Below are positions 9,759 through 20,274 of a stretch of 64,000 nt of DNA, piece after piece. The stretch comes from Allocatelliglobosispora scoriae. Its GTDB lineage: Bacteria > Actinomycetota > Actinomycetes > Mycobacteriales > Micromonosporaceae. Numbering within the stretch: position 1 is the first letter of the stretch; each line of letters begins with the position of its first letter. The stretch is from contig NZ_JACHMN010000003.1 of assembly GCF_014204945.1 (NCBI RefSeq), forward strand, positions 372,001 through 436,000, given 5' to 3'. Position numbers and translations under genes: made by a program. The notes beneath the pieces are model-generated. The model was not told where the DNA came from. It did not search any database and was given only the letters and a program-made list of their open reading frames with translations.

Positions 9759-11180
<1,422 letters not shown>

Positions 11181-11342
11181 GATGAACCTTCCCAACACGG
11201 CGGTGTGTACCTCGCCATTCTCACCGACCCGTTCCGCGGGGTGCGCGCCAGGTCGTTGATCGAGTGGTTACGGCACGCATATCCGGGTGCGTACTGCTCC
11301 GACACGTGTCACGATCAATGGAGAGAAGGAGGCTTGAGACTT

Positions 11343-12767
11343 TTGTTCGATACAGAGGTAGAGACGACCGCCGGAGAGTTCGACCTCGAGGAGCGGCGCT
11401 CCCTGCGGCGGGTGGCGGGACTCTCCACCGAGCTCACCGACGTCACCGAGGTTGAATACCGCCAGCTGCGGCTGGAGCGTGTGGTGTTGGTCGGGGTCTG
11501 GACCGAGGGCACCGCCATCGATGCTGACAATTCGCTGACCGAGCTGGCCCTGCTCGCCGAGACGGCCGGTTCGCTGGTCCTGGAGGGTCTGATCCAGCGG
11601 CGCCGGGGCGCTCCGGACGCGGCGACCTTCATCGGCCGCGGCAAGGTCGACGAGGTCAAGGCCGTGGTGGAGGAGACCGGCGCCGACACCGTGATCTGCG
11701 ACGGAGAGCTCTCCCCCTCGCAGCTGCGGGCGCTGGAGCAGCAGATCAAGGTCAAGGTCATCGACCGGACCGCGCTGATCCTGGACATCTTCGCCCAGCA
11801 CGCCAAGAGCAAGGAGGGCAAGGCGCAGGTCGAGCTGGCTCAGCTGCAGTATTTGCTGCCACGCCTGCGCGGTTGGGGTGAGGCGCTGTCTCGCCAGTCC
11901 GGTGGTTCCGGGCGTGGCGGCGGTGCCGGTGGCGGCGTGGGCCTGCGCGGCCCGGGTGAGACCAAGCTGGAGACCGATCGGCGGCGCATCCGCACCCGGA
12001 TCTCCAAGCTCAAGGGCGAGCTCAGCGGCATGAAGGTGATGCGCGACACGAAGAAGGCGACCCGCCGGAAGAACGAGGTGCCGACGGTCGCGATCGCCGG
12101 TTACACCAACGCCGGCAAGTCCAGCGTGCTCAACCGGCTCACCGGTGCGGGCGTGCTGGTCGAGGACGCGCTCTTCGCGACCCTGGACACGACGACGCGG
12201 CGGACCACGACCTCGGACGGGCGGATCTACACCCTCTCGGACACGGTCGGATTCGTCCGGCACCTGCCCCACCAGCTCGTCGAGGCGTTCCGCTCGACGC
12301 TGGAGGAGGTCGCCGACGCGGACCTGGTCGTGCACGTCGTCGACGGTGCGCACCCGGATCCGGAGGGCCAGGTCCGGGCGGTTCGTGAAGTGCTGGCCGA
12401 GGTCGGCGCCGACAAGCTGCCCGAGCTGCTGGTGATCAACAAGATCGACGTCGCCGACGAGGAGATCCTGGTCCGGCTCAAGCGCACCTGGCCCGAGGCG
12501 GTCTTCGTCTCGGCGCATTCGGGCGCGGGCATGCCGGAACTCCAGGCCACGATCGAGTCGCGCTTGCCGCGGCCGAGAATCGAGCTGCTGGTACGCCTGC
12601 CGTACGACCGGGGCGACCTCGTCGCCCGCCTGCACAAGTGGGGTGAGGTGCTGAATACGTCACACGAGGGCGGCGGCACAGTGGTCCTGGTGCGGGTCAG
12701 CGAGGAGTTCGCAGCCCAATTGAGCGAATTTGTGATTACCGAGAGCGACCGCGTCATCGACGCTTAG
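11343..12767 (+). CDS. hflX: GTPase HflX
   Basis: A ribosome-associated GTPase of about 474 residues. It has the N-terminal HflX domain (RRRGAPDAATFIGRGKVDE), a glycine-rich linker and a G domain with P-loop GYTNAGKSS, switch GLDTT-like ATLDTTTR, DTVGF and NKID. It splits or rescues stalled 70S ribosomes. No ATG is available. An AAGGAGG at 11326-11332 points to the TTG at 11343 (10-nt spacing); a TTG at 11334 is too close. The start is therefore tentative. Confidence 0.92.
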   Translation: MFDTEVETTAGEFDLEERRSLRRVAGLSTELTDVTEVEYRQLRLERVVLVGVWTEGTAIDADNSLTELALLAETAGSLVLEGLIQRRRGAPDAATFIGRGKVDEVKAVVEETGADTVICDGELSPSQLRALEQQIKVKVIDRTALILDIFAQHAKSKEGKAQVELAQLQYLLPRLRGWGEALSRQSGGSGRGGGAGGGVGLRGPGETKLETDRRRIRTRISKLKGELSGMKVMRDTKKATRRKNEVPTVAIAGYTNAGKSSVLNRLTGAGVLVEDALFATLDTTTRRTTTSDGRIYTLSDTVGFVRHLPHQLVEAFRSTLEEVADADLVVHVVDGAHPDPEGQVRAVREVLAEVGADKLPELLVINKIDVADEEILVRLKRTWPEAVFVSAHSGAGMPELQATIESRLPRPRIELLVRLPYDRGDLVARLHKWGEVLNTSHEGGGTVVLVRVSEEFAAQLSEFVITESDRVIDA

Positions 12768-12822
12768 TCATCGAGATATTCCTGGTCCCCATCGCGGCGG
12801 CCGAGCATGGCAAACTTGCCCG

Positions 12823-14328
12823 ATGCGGCGAGTGACATTCTCGGTCATCGCGGTGGGGGCCATACTTCTGGTGCTCGGCAACCCCGCGCTGGCTGCTCCC
12901 ACCCCTAGTCCCAGTGCCTCCGGCGTGCCCGGACCAGGGGCTGGGCCGGTGACCCCGGGCAAGAAGGTCTGCACGGTGGCCGACACGAAGCTGACCGAGA
13001 TCACCGGCATCGTCGCCACCTCGGCCGGTTATGTCGTGGTCAACGGCGCCTACGAAGGTGCGCCCGAGTCGCACCTGCAGGTCTACGCGATGTCCGCCGC
13101 CTGCAAGCTGGGCAAGGCGAAGTCCTATCCGAGCAACCCGCTGGACCCGCAGGACATCGCGCGGGGCAAGGACGGGTTCCTCTGGCTCGCCGACATCGGC
13201 GACGAGAAGAAGGACCGCAACAACATCGCCCTGTGGAAGGTGCCGGCCGACCTCTCCAGCGCGCCGGTGATCCACCGGATGAGCTACCCCGACGGCAAGC
13301 ACGACGCGAAAGCGCTGCTCATGTCGGGTGACGGCACCCCGATCGTGATCACCAAAGAGGGCAACGGCACGGCCAACCTCTACTCGCCGGGCACGCCGCT
13401 CGTGGCGGGCAAGACGGTGGAGCTCGCCAAGGTCGGCACGGTCACGCTGCCGAAGACCTACACGGTCAACATCTTCGGTCCGGTGGGCCGCTTCGCCGTC
13501 GTCGGCGCCGCGAGCTCGCCCGACGGCACCAAGGTCGCCCTGCGGACCTATGCCGACGCCTTCGAGTGGGACGTCAAGGACGGCAACGTCGTCGAGGCCC
13601 TCACCAAGGGCAAGGCGCGCGTCACCCCGCTCACCGACGAGTCACCGAGCGAGGCGATCACCTACTCGGCTGACGGGTCGTTGCTGATCAGCGCGTCGCA
13701 CGGCACGATCACCAGCAAGCTCGTCGGCAGCAAGGTCAAGCCGATCCTGCAGAGCTACACCCCGGTGGTCGAGGAGTATGTCGCACCCGCCAACGCCCCC
13801 GACGCGAAGAAGTCGGACAAGTCGTGGCTGGTGGAGTTCGCCAGCGGGCTGTCGCTCAACCAGACCTACGGCCTGCTCGGCGGTGTCGGCGGCTTCGGCG
13901 CGCTGCTGGTCGTCATCGGGATCTTCGGCATGATCAAGGGCAAGAAGAAGCGGGCCAAGGCCGCGAAGAAGGCGGCCGCGGCGAAGAAGGCAGCGGTCGA
14001 GGACGATTTCGACTACGACGACCTCAGCCCGGTCTCCGGTGACAACTCGGCGACGACGGTTCTCGCCCCGGTCTCCGGCTACAGCCAGGGCTATGGCGGT
14101 TACGGCAGCTATGGCGGTTACCCCGAGCACCAGGGCGCCGGCTACCAGCAGCCCTACCCGCAGGGTGCCCCGCCGCAGGGTGGCGGTTACCCCGACCAGG
14201 GTGGCTACCCGCCCCAGCAGCCCGGTGGCTACCCGCCGCAGCAGCCGGGCGGTTACCCGCCGCAGCAGCCGGGCGGCTACCCGCCCCAGCCGGGTGGTTA
14301 CCCCCCGCAGCAGGGCGGCGGTTACTGA
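12823..14328 (+). CDS. Secreted membrane-anchored protein with C-terminal PPQQPGGY repeats, unknown function
   Basis: 501 residues in three parts. A signal peptide (cleavage near ALA-AP, residue 25) is followed by an extracellular domain to about residue 345, with short repeated strands of the kind seen in beta-propellers. One transmembrane helix follows (about 350-370, VGGFGALLVVIGIFGMI). The cytoplasmic tail is lysine/alanine-rich, then acidic, then a Gly-Tyr-Pro-Gln segment with the 8-residue unit GGYPPQQP repeated. The tail is low-complexity and resembles adaptor or phase-separating regions. I do not recognise a family, and the function is unknown. Confidence 0.8.
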   Translation: MRRVTFSVIAVGAILLVLGNPALAAPTPSPSASGVPGPGAGPVTPGKKVCTVADTKLTEITGIVATSAGYVVVNGAYEGAPESHLQVYAMSAACKLGKAKSYPSNPLDPQDIARGKDGFLWLADIGDEKKDRNNIALWKVPADLSSAPVIHRMSYPDGKHDAKALLMSGDGTPIVITKEGNGTANLYSPGTPLVAGKTVELAKVGTVTLPKTYTVNIFGPVGRFAVVGAASSPDGTKVALRTYADAFEWDVKDGNVVEALTKGKARVTPLTDESPSEAITYSADGSLLISASHGTITSKLVGSKVKPILQSYTPVVEEYVAPANAPDAKKSDKSWLVEFASGLSLNQTYGLLGGVGGFGALLVVIGIFGMIKGKKKRAKAAKKAAAAKKAAVEDDFDYDDLSPVSGDNSATTVLAPVSGYSQGYGGYGSYGGYPEHQGAGYQQPYPQGAPPQGGGYPDQGGYPPQQPGGYPPQQPGGYPPQQPGGYPPQPGGYPPQQGGGY

Positions 14329-14335
14329 GCAAGCA

Positions 14336-14383
14336 CATACGGAGAGCGGGGCGGCCCTTCAGGGCCGCCCCGCTCTCCGTATG
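14336..14383. terminator. Bidirectional terminator, perfect 23-bp stem
   Basis: 14336-14358 pairs without mismatch to 14361-14383 around a 2-nt loop. It lies between convergent stops (14328 and 14391) and has no T-tract. Confidence 0.85.
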
Positions 14384-14390
14384 TCTGGTG

Positions 14391-15092
14391 TTAAACGCGG
14401 CGCATGACGGCGACGACCTTGCCGAGGATCGTGGCGTTGTCGCCGTCGATCGGCTCGTAGGCGGCATTGCGCGGCATCAGCAGCACCTTGCCGTCGCGCT
14501 TGCGGTAGGTCTTCACCGTCGCCTCGCCGTCGATCATCGCGGCGACGATGTCCCCGGTCTCGGCGTTGGGCTGCTGCCGCACCGCGACGAAGTCGCCGTC
14601 GCAGATCGCGGCCTCGATCATCGAGTCACCCTTGACCTGGAGCAGGAAGAGCTCGCCCTCGCCGACCAGCTCGCGCGGCAGCGGGAAGACCTCCTCGATC
14701 GACTCCTCGGCGAGGATCGGCCCACCGGCGGCGATCCGACCGATGAGCGGCACATAGGCCGGCATCGGGCGGGCGGCGCGGAGGGCGAACTCGTTGTCGT
14801 CGTTGGGCGGGCGCACATCCACGGCGCGCGGGCGGTGCGGGTCGCGGCGCAGGTAGCCCTTGCGCTCGAGCTCCTTGAGTTGATAGGCCACGCTCGACGG
14901 GCTGACCAGGCCGACCGCGTCACCGATCTCGCGCACGGTGGGCGGGTAGCCCTTGTGCTCCATCCATGACTTGATCGTCTGCAGGATGCGTCGCTGACGT
15001 GCGGTCAGCGCATTGGCGGCCGGCAGGTCCTCGAGGTTGCCCGCGACCGAAGTGACCGCGCGTCCTGCAGGCGGCTTCTCTTTGGCCGACAT
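14391..15092 (-). CDS. lexA: LexA SOS repressor
   Basis: 233 residues. An N-terminal winged helix (about 29-95) is followed by the S24 peptidase domain, with the Ala122-Gly123 cleavage site and the Ser157/Lys194 dyad (GDSM; ATVK). It represses DNA-damage genes and cleaves itself when stimulated by RecA filaments. The ATG has a GGGAGG ribosome site 6 nt away. It is divergent from nrdR. Confidence 0.97.
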   Translation of the reverse strand: MSAKEKPPAGRAVTSVAGNLEDLPAANALTARQRRILQTIKSWMEHKGYPPTVREIGDAVGLVSPSSVAYQLKELERKGYLRRDPHRPRAVDVRPPNDDNEFALRAARPMPAYVPLIGRIAAGGPILAEESIEEVFPLPRELVGEGELFLLQVKGDSMIEAAICDGDFVAVRQQPNAETGDIVAAMIDGEATVKTYRKRDGKVLLMPRNAAYEPIDGDNATILGKVVAVMRRV

Positions 15093-15146
15093 GTGCGTCC
15101 TCCCGTGCCCTATGGCGCCATTTCTCCGCGACGTTTGTCGCTGATG

Positions 15147-15175
15147 ACGGTATCGCGTTATCGCATTACTTTCAA
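15147..15175 (-). promoter_or_regulatory. Likely lexA promoter
   Basis: On the minus strand TTGAAA (15175-15170) and TACCGT (15152-15147) have 17-nt spacing, and the -10 ends 55 nt before the lexA ATG. The area is AT-rich relative to its surroundings. Confidence 0.5.
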
Positions 15176-15208
15176 ACAGTTGTACGACGCGTGTCATCCT
15201 GGACAGTA

Positions 15209-15220
15209 GTACGGGTGTTC
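15209..15220 (-). promoter_or_regulatory. Candidate LexA (SOS) box
   Basis: On the minus strand GAAC-ACCC-GTAC matches the actinobacterial SOS core GAAC-N4-GTTC at seven of eight positions. It lies upstream of the putative lexA -35 rather than over it, so the match may be fortuitous. Confidence 0.3.
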
Positions 15221-15331
15221 TGTTAATGGACCCACCGTGACCGAGTCGCTCCGCAGCGGTTGAGTTACACGACACGCCGGCCGAAGTCTTCCGCCAACTT
15301 GCTTCAGGCGCTCGCGAGGCTTAAGTTTGAA

Positions 15332-15377
15332 CCCAACATCTTGTGGTCCACGCGCCAAACACATCTATAGATTGTGT
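15332..15377 (+). promoter_or_regulatory. Candidate tandem NrdR boxes and -10 region upstream of nrdRJ
   Basis: Two imperfect palindromes lie 50-95 nt before nrdR: CCCAACATCTTGTGG (15332-15346) and ACACATCTATAGATTGTGT (15359-15377). The second keeps CACA/TGTG ends around TCTATAGA, reminiscent of NrdR boxes, and contains TATAGA, which could be the -10 hexamer. NrdR would then autoregulate nrdRJ. The match to the consensus is partial. The remaining part of the 333-nt gap 15093-15425 holds only the lexA signals listed separately. Confidence 0.45.
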
Positions 15378-15425
15378 TTGTTGGCTCGCTGTGGGTAACC
15401 ACCATCCCGGGGGGAGGAGGCGCGC

Positions 15426-15938
15426 GTGCGTTGCCCTTACTGCCGGCATCCGGATTCGCGTGTCGTCGACTCCCGTGAGGCCGACGACGGTCAGCTCATC
15501 CGCCGCCGACGGCACTGCCCGGAGTGCGGCAAGCGGTTCACGACGGTCGAGGAAGCTGTGCTTGCCGTGGTGAAGCGCAGCGGCGTCACCGAGCCGTTCA
15601 GCCGCACCAAGATCGTGAACGGTGTGCGCAAGGCGTGCCAGGGACGGCCGGTCGACGATGACTCGATCGCCCTGCTGGCACAGCGTGTCGAGGAGGCGGT
15701 CCGGGCCCAGGGTAAGGCCGAGGTCCCGTCCCAGGAGGTCGGGCTGGCCATCCTTCAGCCCCTGCGGGAGCTCGACGAGGTCGCTTACCTGCGCTTCGCC
15801 AGCGTCTACCGCGACTTCGAGTCGCTCGACGACTTCGAGAAGGAGATCGCCACCCTGCGGGCAGCGGCGAGCAGGGCGGCGGCGAGCGGGCGCGATGAGG
15901 TCGGCGGCGGAGAACCCGCCGGTTCGCGTACCGCCTGA
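15426..15938 (+). CDS. nrdR: Transcriptional repressor NrdR
   Basis: 170 residues. The N-terminal zinc ribbon uses C3, C6, C31 and C34 and is followed by an ATP-cone (about 49-139) that senses ATP/dATP. NrdR represses ribonucleotide reductase genes; here it is immediately upstream of nrdJ (58-nt gap). The GTG start follows a strong GGGGAGGAGG ribosome site. The C-terminal 25 residues are a non-conserved Ala/Gly tail. Confidence 0.97.
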   Translation: MRCPYCRHPDSRVVDSREADDGQLIRRRRHCPECGKRFTTVEEAVLAVVKRSGVTEPFSRTKIVNGVRKACQGRPVDDDSIALLAQRVEEAVRAQGKAEVPSQEVGLAILQPLRELDEVAYLRFASVYRDFESLDDFEKEIATLRAAASRAAASGRDEVGGGEPAGSRTA

Positions 15939-15996
15939 ATCAGGCGAAATAGATCCATAAAGCTTTCTGTTATACGCGTTGATGGAGGGGTTCACT

Positions 15997-18807
15997 ATGT
16001 CCGGAACAGGTACGACCGCGAGCCGGGGGCGGACGCGCAGCGGGGCCAAGGATGGCGGCCTGCACATCGAGCGGGTCTGGACCACCGACGGTGTCCACCC
16101 GTATGACGAGGTCGCCTGGGAACGCCGCGACGTGGTGATGACCAACTGGCGCGACGGCTCGGTCAACTTCGACCAGCGCGGAGTGGAGTTCCCCAGCTTC
16201 TGGAGCGTCAACGCCACCAACATCGTGACCTCGAAGTATTTCCGCGGCGCGCTCGGCACTCCGGAGCGCGAGTGGAGCCTGCGCGAGCTCATCGACCGGG
16301 TCGTCAAGACCTACCGGGCGGCGGGGGAGAAGCACGGCTACTTCGCGACCGCCGACGACGCCGAGATCTTCGAGCACGAGCTCGCCTGGATGCTGCTGCA
16401 CCAGGTCTTCAGCTTCAACTCGCCGGTCTGGTTCAACGTCGGGACGACGAGTCCGCAGCAGGTCAGCGCCTGCTTCATCCTCTCCGTGGACGACTCGGTC
16501 GACTCGATCATGGATTGGTACAAGGAGGAGGGGCTGATCTTCAAGGGCGGTTCCGGCTCCGGCATCAACCTCTCCCGCATCCGGGCCAGCCGCGAGCTGC
16601 TCTCCTCCGGCGGCACCGCCTCCGGCCCGGTCAGCTTCATGCGCGGCGCCGACGCGAGCGCCGGCACCATCAAGAGCGGCGGCGCCACCCGGCGCGCCGC
16701 GAAGATGGTCATCCTCGACGTGGACCACCCCGACATCGAGGAGTTCATCTCGACGAAGGCCCGCGAGGAAGACAAGATCCGCGCCCTGCGCGACGCCGGT
16801 TTCGACATGGACCTCGGCGGCAAGGACATCGTCAGCGTTCAGTACCAGAACGCCAACAACTCGGTCCGGGTCAACGACGAGTTCATGCGTGCCGTCGAGG
16901 CCGGGGAGAAGTTCAACCTGCTCGGGCGCCTCGACGGCAGCGTCGTCGACACGGTCGACGCCAAGGAGCTCTTCCGCAAGATCGCCAAGGCCGCGTGGGA
17001 GTGCGCCGACCCCGGCATCCAGTACGACGACACGATCAACGACTGGCACACCAACCCCGAGACCGGCCGGATCACGGCGAGCAACCCCTGCTCGGAGTAC
17101 ATGTCGATCGACGACTCGTCCTGCAACCTCGCCTCGCTCAACCTGATGAAGTTCCTCGCCGACGACGGATCCTTCGAGATCAGCCAGTTCGTCAAGTCGG
17201 TCGAGCTCGTCATCACCGCGATGGACATCTCGATCTGCTTCGCCGACTTCCCGACGCAGAAGATCACCGACAACACGCGCGCCTACCGCCAGCTCGGCAT
17301 CGGCTACGCCAACCTCGGTGCGCTGCTGATGGCGAGCGGCATGCCCTACGACTCCGAGGCCGGACGCTCGCTCGCCGCGGCGATCACCACCCTGATGACG
17401 GGTACGGCGTACCGGCGCTCGGCCGAGCTCGCGTCGGTGGTCGGCGCCTACGACGGCTACGCCCGCAACGCCGACGCGCACCAGCGGGTCATGCGCAAGC
17501 ACGCTTCGGCATGCGACGACATCCAGCCGCACGGTCCCGTGGCCGCAGCCGTCGTCAAGGCGGCCGCCAAGCAGTGGAAGACCGGCAACGCGCTGGGCGA
17601 GAAGGCCGGCTGGCGCAACGCCCAGGCCAGCGTGCTCGCCCCGACCGGCACCATCGGCTTCATGATGGACTGCGACACGACGGGCGTCGAGCCCGACCTG
17701 GCGCTGGTCAAGTTCAAGAAGCTCGTCGGCGGCGGCTCGATGCAGATCGTCAACCAGACCGTGCCGCGCGCCCTGCGCAACCTCGGCTACCACGACGAGC
17801 AGGTCGAGGTGATCATCGAGCACATCGTCGCCAACGGCCATGTCGTCGACGCCCCGGGCCTGAAGACCGAGCACTACCCGGTCTTCGACTGCGCCATGGG
17901 CGACCGGTCGATCTCCGCCATGGGTCACGTGCTGATGATGGCCGCCGTCCAGCCCGCGATCAGCGGCGCGATCTCCAAGACGGTCAACCTGCCGGAGTCG
18001 GCGACGATCGAGGACATCGAGCGGATCTACTTCGAGGGCTGGAAGCTGGGGATCAAGGCCCTCGCGATCTACCGCGACAACTGCAAGGTCGGCCAGCCGC
18101 TCTCGATCGCCAAGACCCCGTCGGAGAACGCCGCTGCGACCGCCCTCGCCGAGAAGATCGTCGAGAAGGTGGTGGAGTACAGGCCGGTCCGCAAGCGCCT
18201 GCCGAAGAAGCGCCCCGGCCAGACGGTCTCCTTCAGCGTCGGTGACGCCGATGGTTACCTGACGACGTCGTCCTACCCGGATGACGGCCTGGGGGAGATC
18301 TTCCTCAAGATGTCGAAGCAGGGGTCCACGCTCGCCGGGGTCATGGACGCGTTCTCGGTGGCCATCTCGATCGGGCTGCAGTACGGCGTACCCCTGGAGA
18401 CTTTTGTCGGGAAGTTCACCAACATGCGCTTCGAGCCGGCGGGCATGACCGACGACCCGGACATCCGGATCGCCAACTCGGTGATGGATTACATCTTCCG
18501 CCGGCTGGCACTGGACTACCTGCCCTATGAGCGGCGGGCCGAGATCGGCATCTTCACCGCCTCCGAGCGGGCAGCCCAGCTCCGCGCCGAGGAGGAGGGC
18601 GTCGAATATGTCCCGACGACGCCGGAGCCTGCGGCCAAGCAGCTTCCGGTGGTGCCGCAGCGGGTCGGTTCGTCGACCGAGCTGCTGGAGGCCGTGATGG
18701 GCAAGGCGGCCGACGCGCCGCTCTGCTTCACCTGCGGGACCAAGATGCGGCCTGCGGGCAGCTGCTATGTCTGCGAGGGCTGCGGCTCGACCAGCGGCTG
18801 CAGCTGA
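15997..18807 (+). CDS. nrdJ: Adenosylcobalamin-dependent (class II) ribonucleoside-diphosphate reductase
   Basis: 936 residues. It makes deoxyribonucleotides using coenzyme B12 as radical source and so works without oxygen. The NPCSE loop lies in the catalytic barrel (nt about 17083-17097), and the C-terminal tail has CxxC pairs and a terminal Cys cluster (CFTCGTKM; CEGCG; GCS) for thioredoxin-linked re-reduction. The start is the ATG with GGAGGGG 6 nt upstream; upstream in-frame TTG/ATG codons lack spacing. No class Ia or III reductase is seen in the window. Confidence 0.97.
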   Translation: MSGTGTTASRGRTRSGAKDGGLHIERVWTTDGVHPYDEVAWERRDVVMTNWRDGSVNFDQRGVEFPSFWSVNATNIVTSKYFRGALGTPEREWSLRELIDRVVKTYRAAGEKHGYFATADDAEIFEHELAWMLLHQVFSFNSPVWFNVGTTSPQQVSACFILSVDDSVDSIMDWYKEEGLIFKGGSGSGINLSRIRASRELLSSGGTASGPVSFMRGADASAGTIKSGGATRRAAKMVILDVDHPDIEEFISTKAREEDKIRALRDAGFDMDLGGKDIVSVQYQNANNSVRVNDEFMRAVEAGEKFNLLGRLDGSVVDTVDAKELFRKIAKAAWECADPGIQYDDTINDWHTNPETGRITASNPCSEYMSIDDSSCNLASLNLMKFLADDGSFEISQFVKSVELVITAMDISICFADFPTQKITDNTRAYRQLGIGYANLGALLMASGMPYDSEAGRSLAAAITTLMTGTAYRRSAELASVVGAYDGYARNADAHQRVMRKHASACDDIQPHGPVAAAVVKAAAKQWKTGNALGEKAGWRNAQASVLAPTGTIGFMMDCDTTGVEPDLALVKFKKLVGGGSMQIVNQTVPRALRNLGYHDEQVEVIIEHIVANGHVVDAPGLKTEHYPVFDCAMGDRSISAMGHVLMMAAVQPAISGAISKTVNLPESATIEDIERIYFEGWKLGIKALAIYRDNCKVGQPLSIAKTPSENAAATALAEKIVEKVVEYRPVRKRLPKKRPGQTVSFSVGDADGYLTTSSYPDDGLGEIFLKMSKQGSTLAGVMDAFSVAISIGLQYGVPLETFVGKFTNMRFEPAGMTDDPDIRIANSVMDYIFRRLALDYLPYERRAEIGIFTASERAAQLRAEEEGVEYVPTTPEPAAKQLPVVPQRVGSSTELLEAVMGKAADAPLCFTCGTKMRPAGSCYVCEGCGSTSGCS

Positions 18808-18820
18808 CCTCTCCTCTGGG

Positions 18821-18856
18821 CGGGCCGACGGCGAAGAACATTTCGCGGTCGGCCCG
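18821..18856. terminator. Bidirectional terminator, 15-bp stem with one mismatch
   Basis: 18821-18835 pairs with 18842-18856 around a 6-nt loop, between the convergent nrdJ stop and the exonuclease stop. Confidence 0.8.
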
Positions 18857-18861
18857 TCCTG

Positions 18862-19422
18862 CTAACCGATCGGGTGGTCGCGCCGGGCCAGCTCGATGAT
18901 GAGCGCCCCGATGTTCCACGCATCGTCGGCGCCACTGTGGTGGCGCCCTTCCAAGGGCAGGCCCGCCACCTCCAACGCCTGCGCCATCCCCGGCCGTTTC
19001 CGCAGCTCGAACGCCGCCGTGAACGGCACCTTGGCGTTGGTGTGCCGAGCGCTGAACGGATAGGCCACCCGGCCCGCCGAGCACTGCCGCTCGAACTGCT
19101 TGCGGTCGTAATCGCCCCAGCTCGCCCACGCCCGCGAGTCGGAGTGCAGCTCGTCCCGCAGCACGCCGCAGGCATCGGCAAAGCTGATCCCGGCGTCGAC
19201 CTGAGCCTGGGTGATCCCGGTCAGCTCGGTGCAGAACGCGCTGACGGTGGAGCGCTGCGGCCGCACCATGATGCTGCGCTTGAGCACCCGCTCCCACGCG
19301 ACCGTGTCGACGACGCAGACGCCGATCTCGATGATCTCGTTCACGGAGCCGGGCGGCGGCATGTCTTTCCAGCAGGTGGCCTCGACGTCGATGACGTTGA
19401 GCAGCCGTCCGAACTCTTCCAC
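18862..19422 (-). CDS. DEDDh 3'-5' exonuclease (RNase T/DnaQ fold)
   Basis: A 186-residue single-domain exonuclease. The first acidic motif is IDVEATC (D12, E14), the second lies in WGDYDRKQF, and the His-Asp pair is in HHSGADDAWN. This is the DEDDh set of two-metal nucleases. It resembles the stand-alone KapD/ERI-1-like group rather than a polymerase proofreading subunit. The substrate (RNA or DNA) cannot be told from sequence. Confidence 0.85.
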   Translation of the reverse strand: MEEFGRLLNVIDVEATCWKDMPPPGSVNEIIEIGVCVVDTVAWERVLKRSIMVRPQRSTVSAFCTELTGITQAQVDAGISFADACGVLRDELHSDSRAWASWGDYDRKQFERQCSAGRVAYPFSARHTNAKVPFTAAFELRKRPGMAQALEVAGLPLEGRHHSGADDAWNIGALIIELARRDHPIG

Positions 19423-19463
19423 GCCGGTGACGCTACGGAGCGGATCGATTCAACGCACCCGGA

Positions 19464-20159
19464 TTACGCCGGCTCCCAGACGGAGAGGTCGTGGGCGAAG
19501 AGCACCCGCCGAGGATCGAAGGCCGCCAGCCGCTCCATCCACGGCCGATAGTCCGGCAGCGGCTGCCCGACACCGTCCGATGTGGCGAGTCGAGCCAGCT
19601 GGCCGCTGCCGTACTGGAACGCGAAATCATGAGCCTGACCAGCGAGGACAACGGTCCCGTCGGGCTGCACCACGGCGAGCGACTGGTGCCCGTCGGTGTG
19701 TCCCGGCGTCGGGATGATCCAGACTCCCGGCCAGATTTCGGCCTCGCCGTCGAGCACCTCATAGGTCGCCCCCGCGAAGTCGACCAGCTCATCCAGCGTG
19801 TAATCGCCCCGCCGAGCCGTCGCCAGCTCCGTCGCCTGGGTGAAGATCGGCTTACCGGCGAAGCTCGGATTGCCGCCGCAGTGATCGAAGTGCAGGTGGC
19901 AGTTGACGATCGCGGCGATCTCGGCCCGCTCGATCCCGGCGGTCGCGAGCGCCGCGTCGAGGGTCCGTCGCCGGGGCCGGTAGTGCTCGTCGACGCTCGG
20001 CTCGCTCCCCATCCCGGTGTCGAAGAGGATCAACCCTTCGGGACGCCGGACCAGGTAGCCGAGCACCGGCTCGACACGCGGCTCCGGCCCGCCGGTCTCG
20101 CTCGCCGGTCGCACGAAGTAGCCGTAGTCGAGCCGCCTGATGCCGTTCATGCCGTGCAT
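19464..20159 (-). CDS. MBL-fold metallohydrolase (lactonase-like)
   Basis: A 231-residue metallo-beta-lactamase-fold protein with the zinc motif HLHFDH (H88, H90, D92, H93), a third His in TPGHTDG and FAHD near the end. The size and the Tyr/Phe-rich N terminus resemble the AttM/AiiA N-acyl-homoserine lactonase family, but the substrate is not proven. Met1 or Met4 could be the start, and neither has a clear ribosome site. Confidence 0.82.
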   Translation of the reverse strand: MHGMNGIRRLDYGYFVRPASETGGPEPRVEPVLGYLVRRPEGLILFDTGMGSEPSVDEHYRPRRRTLDAALATAGIERAEIAAIVNCHLHFDHCGGNPSFAGKPIFTQATELATARRGDYTLDELVDFAGATYEVLDGEAEIWPGVWIIPTPGHTDGHQSLAVVQPDGTVVLAGQAHDFAFQYGSGQLARLATSDGVGQPLPDYRPWMERLAAFDPRRVLFAHDLSVWEPA

Positions 20160-20180
20160 CGTCGCACGATGCTTTGCACA

Positions 20181-20264
20181 GCGCTTTGCTCTGCTTACAC
20201 CTGCGCATCACCCGAACTGTCCGGACATTCCCGGTGATGCGCAGGTGTAAGCAGAGCAAAGCGC
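20181..20264. repeat. Long inverted repeat, 32-bp perfect arms
   Basis: 20181-20212 is the exact reverse complement of 20233-20264; the 20-nt loop contains GTCCGGAC. It lies 10 nt past the Nudix-GNAT stop and 21 nt upstream of the next gene on the same strand, so it may separate the two transcripts. This is the longest perfect hairpin in the window. Confidence 0.9.
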
Positions 20265-20274
20265 GGCGCGCGCA

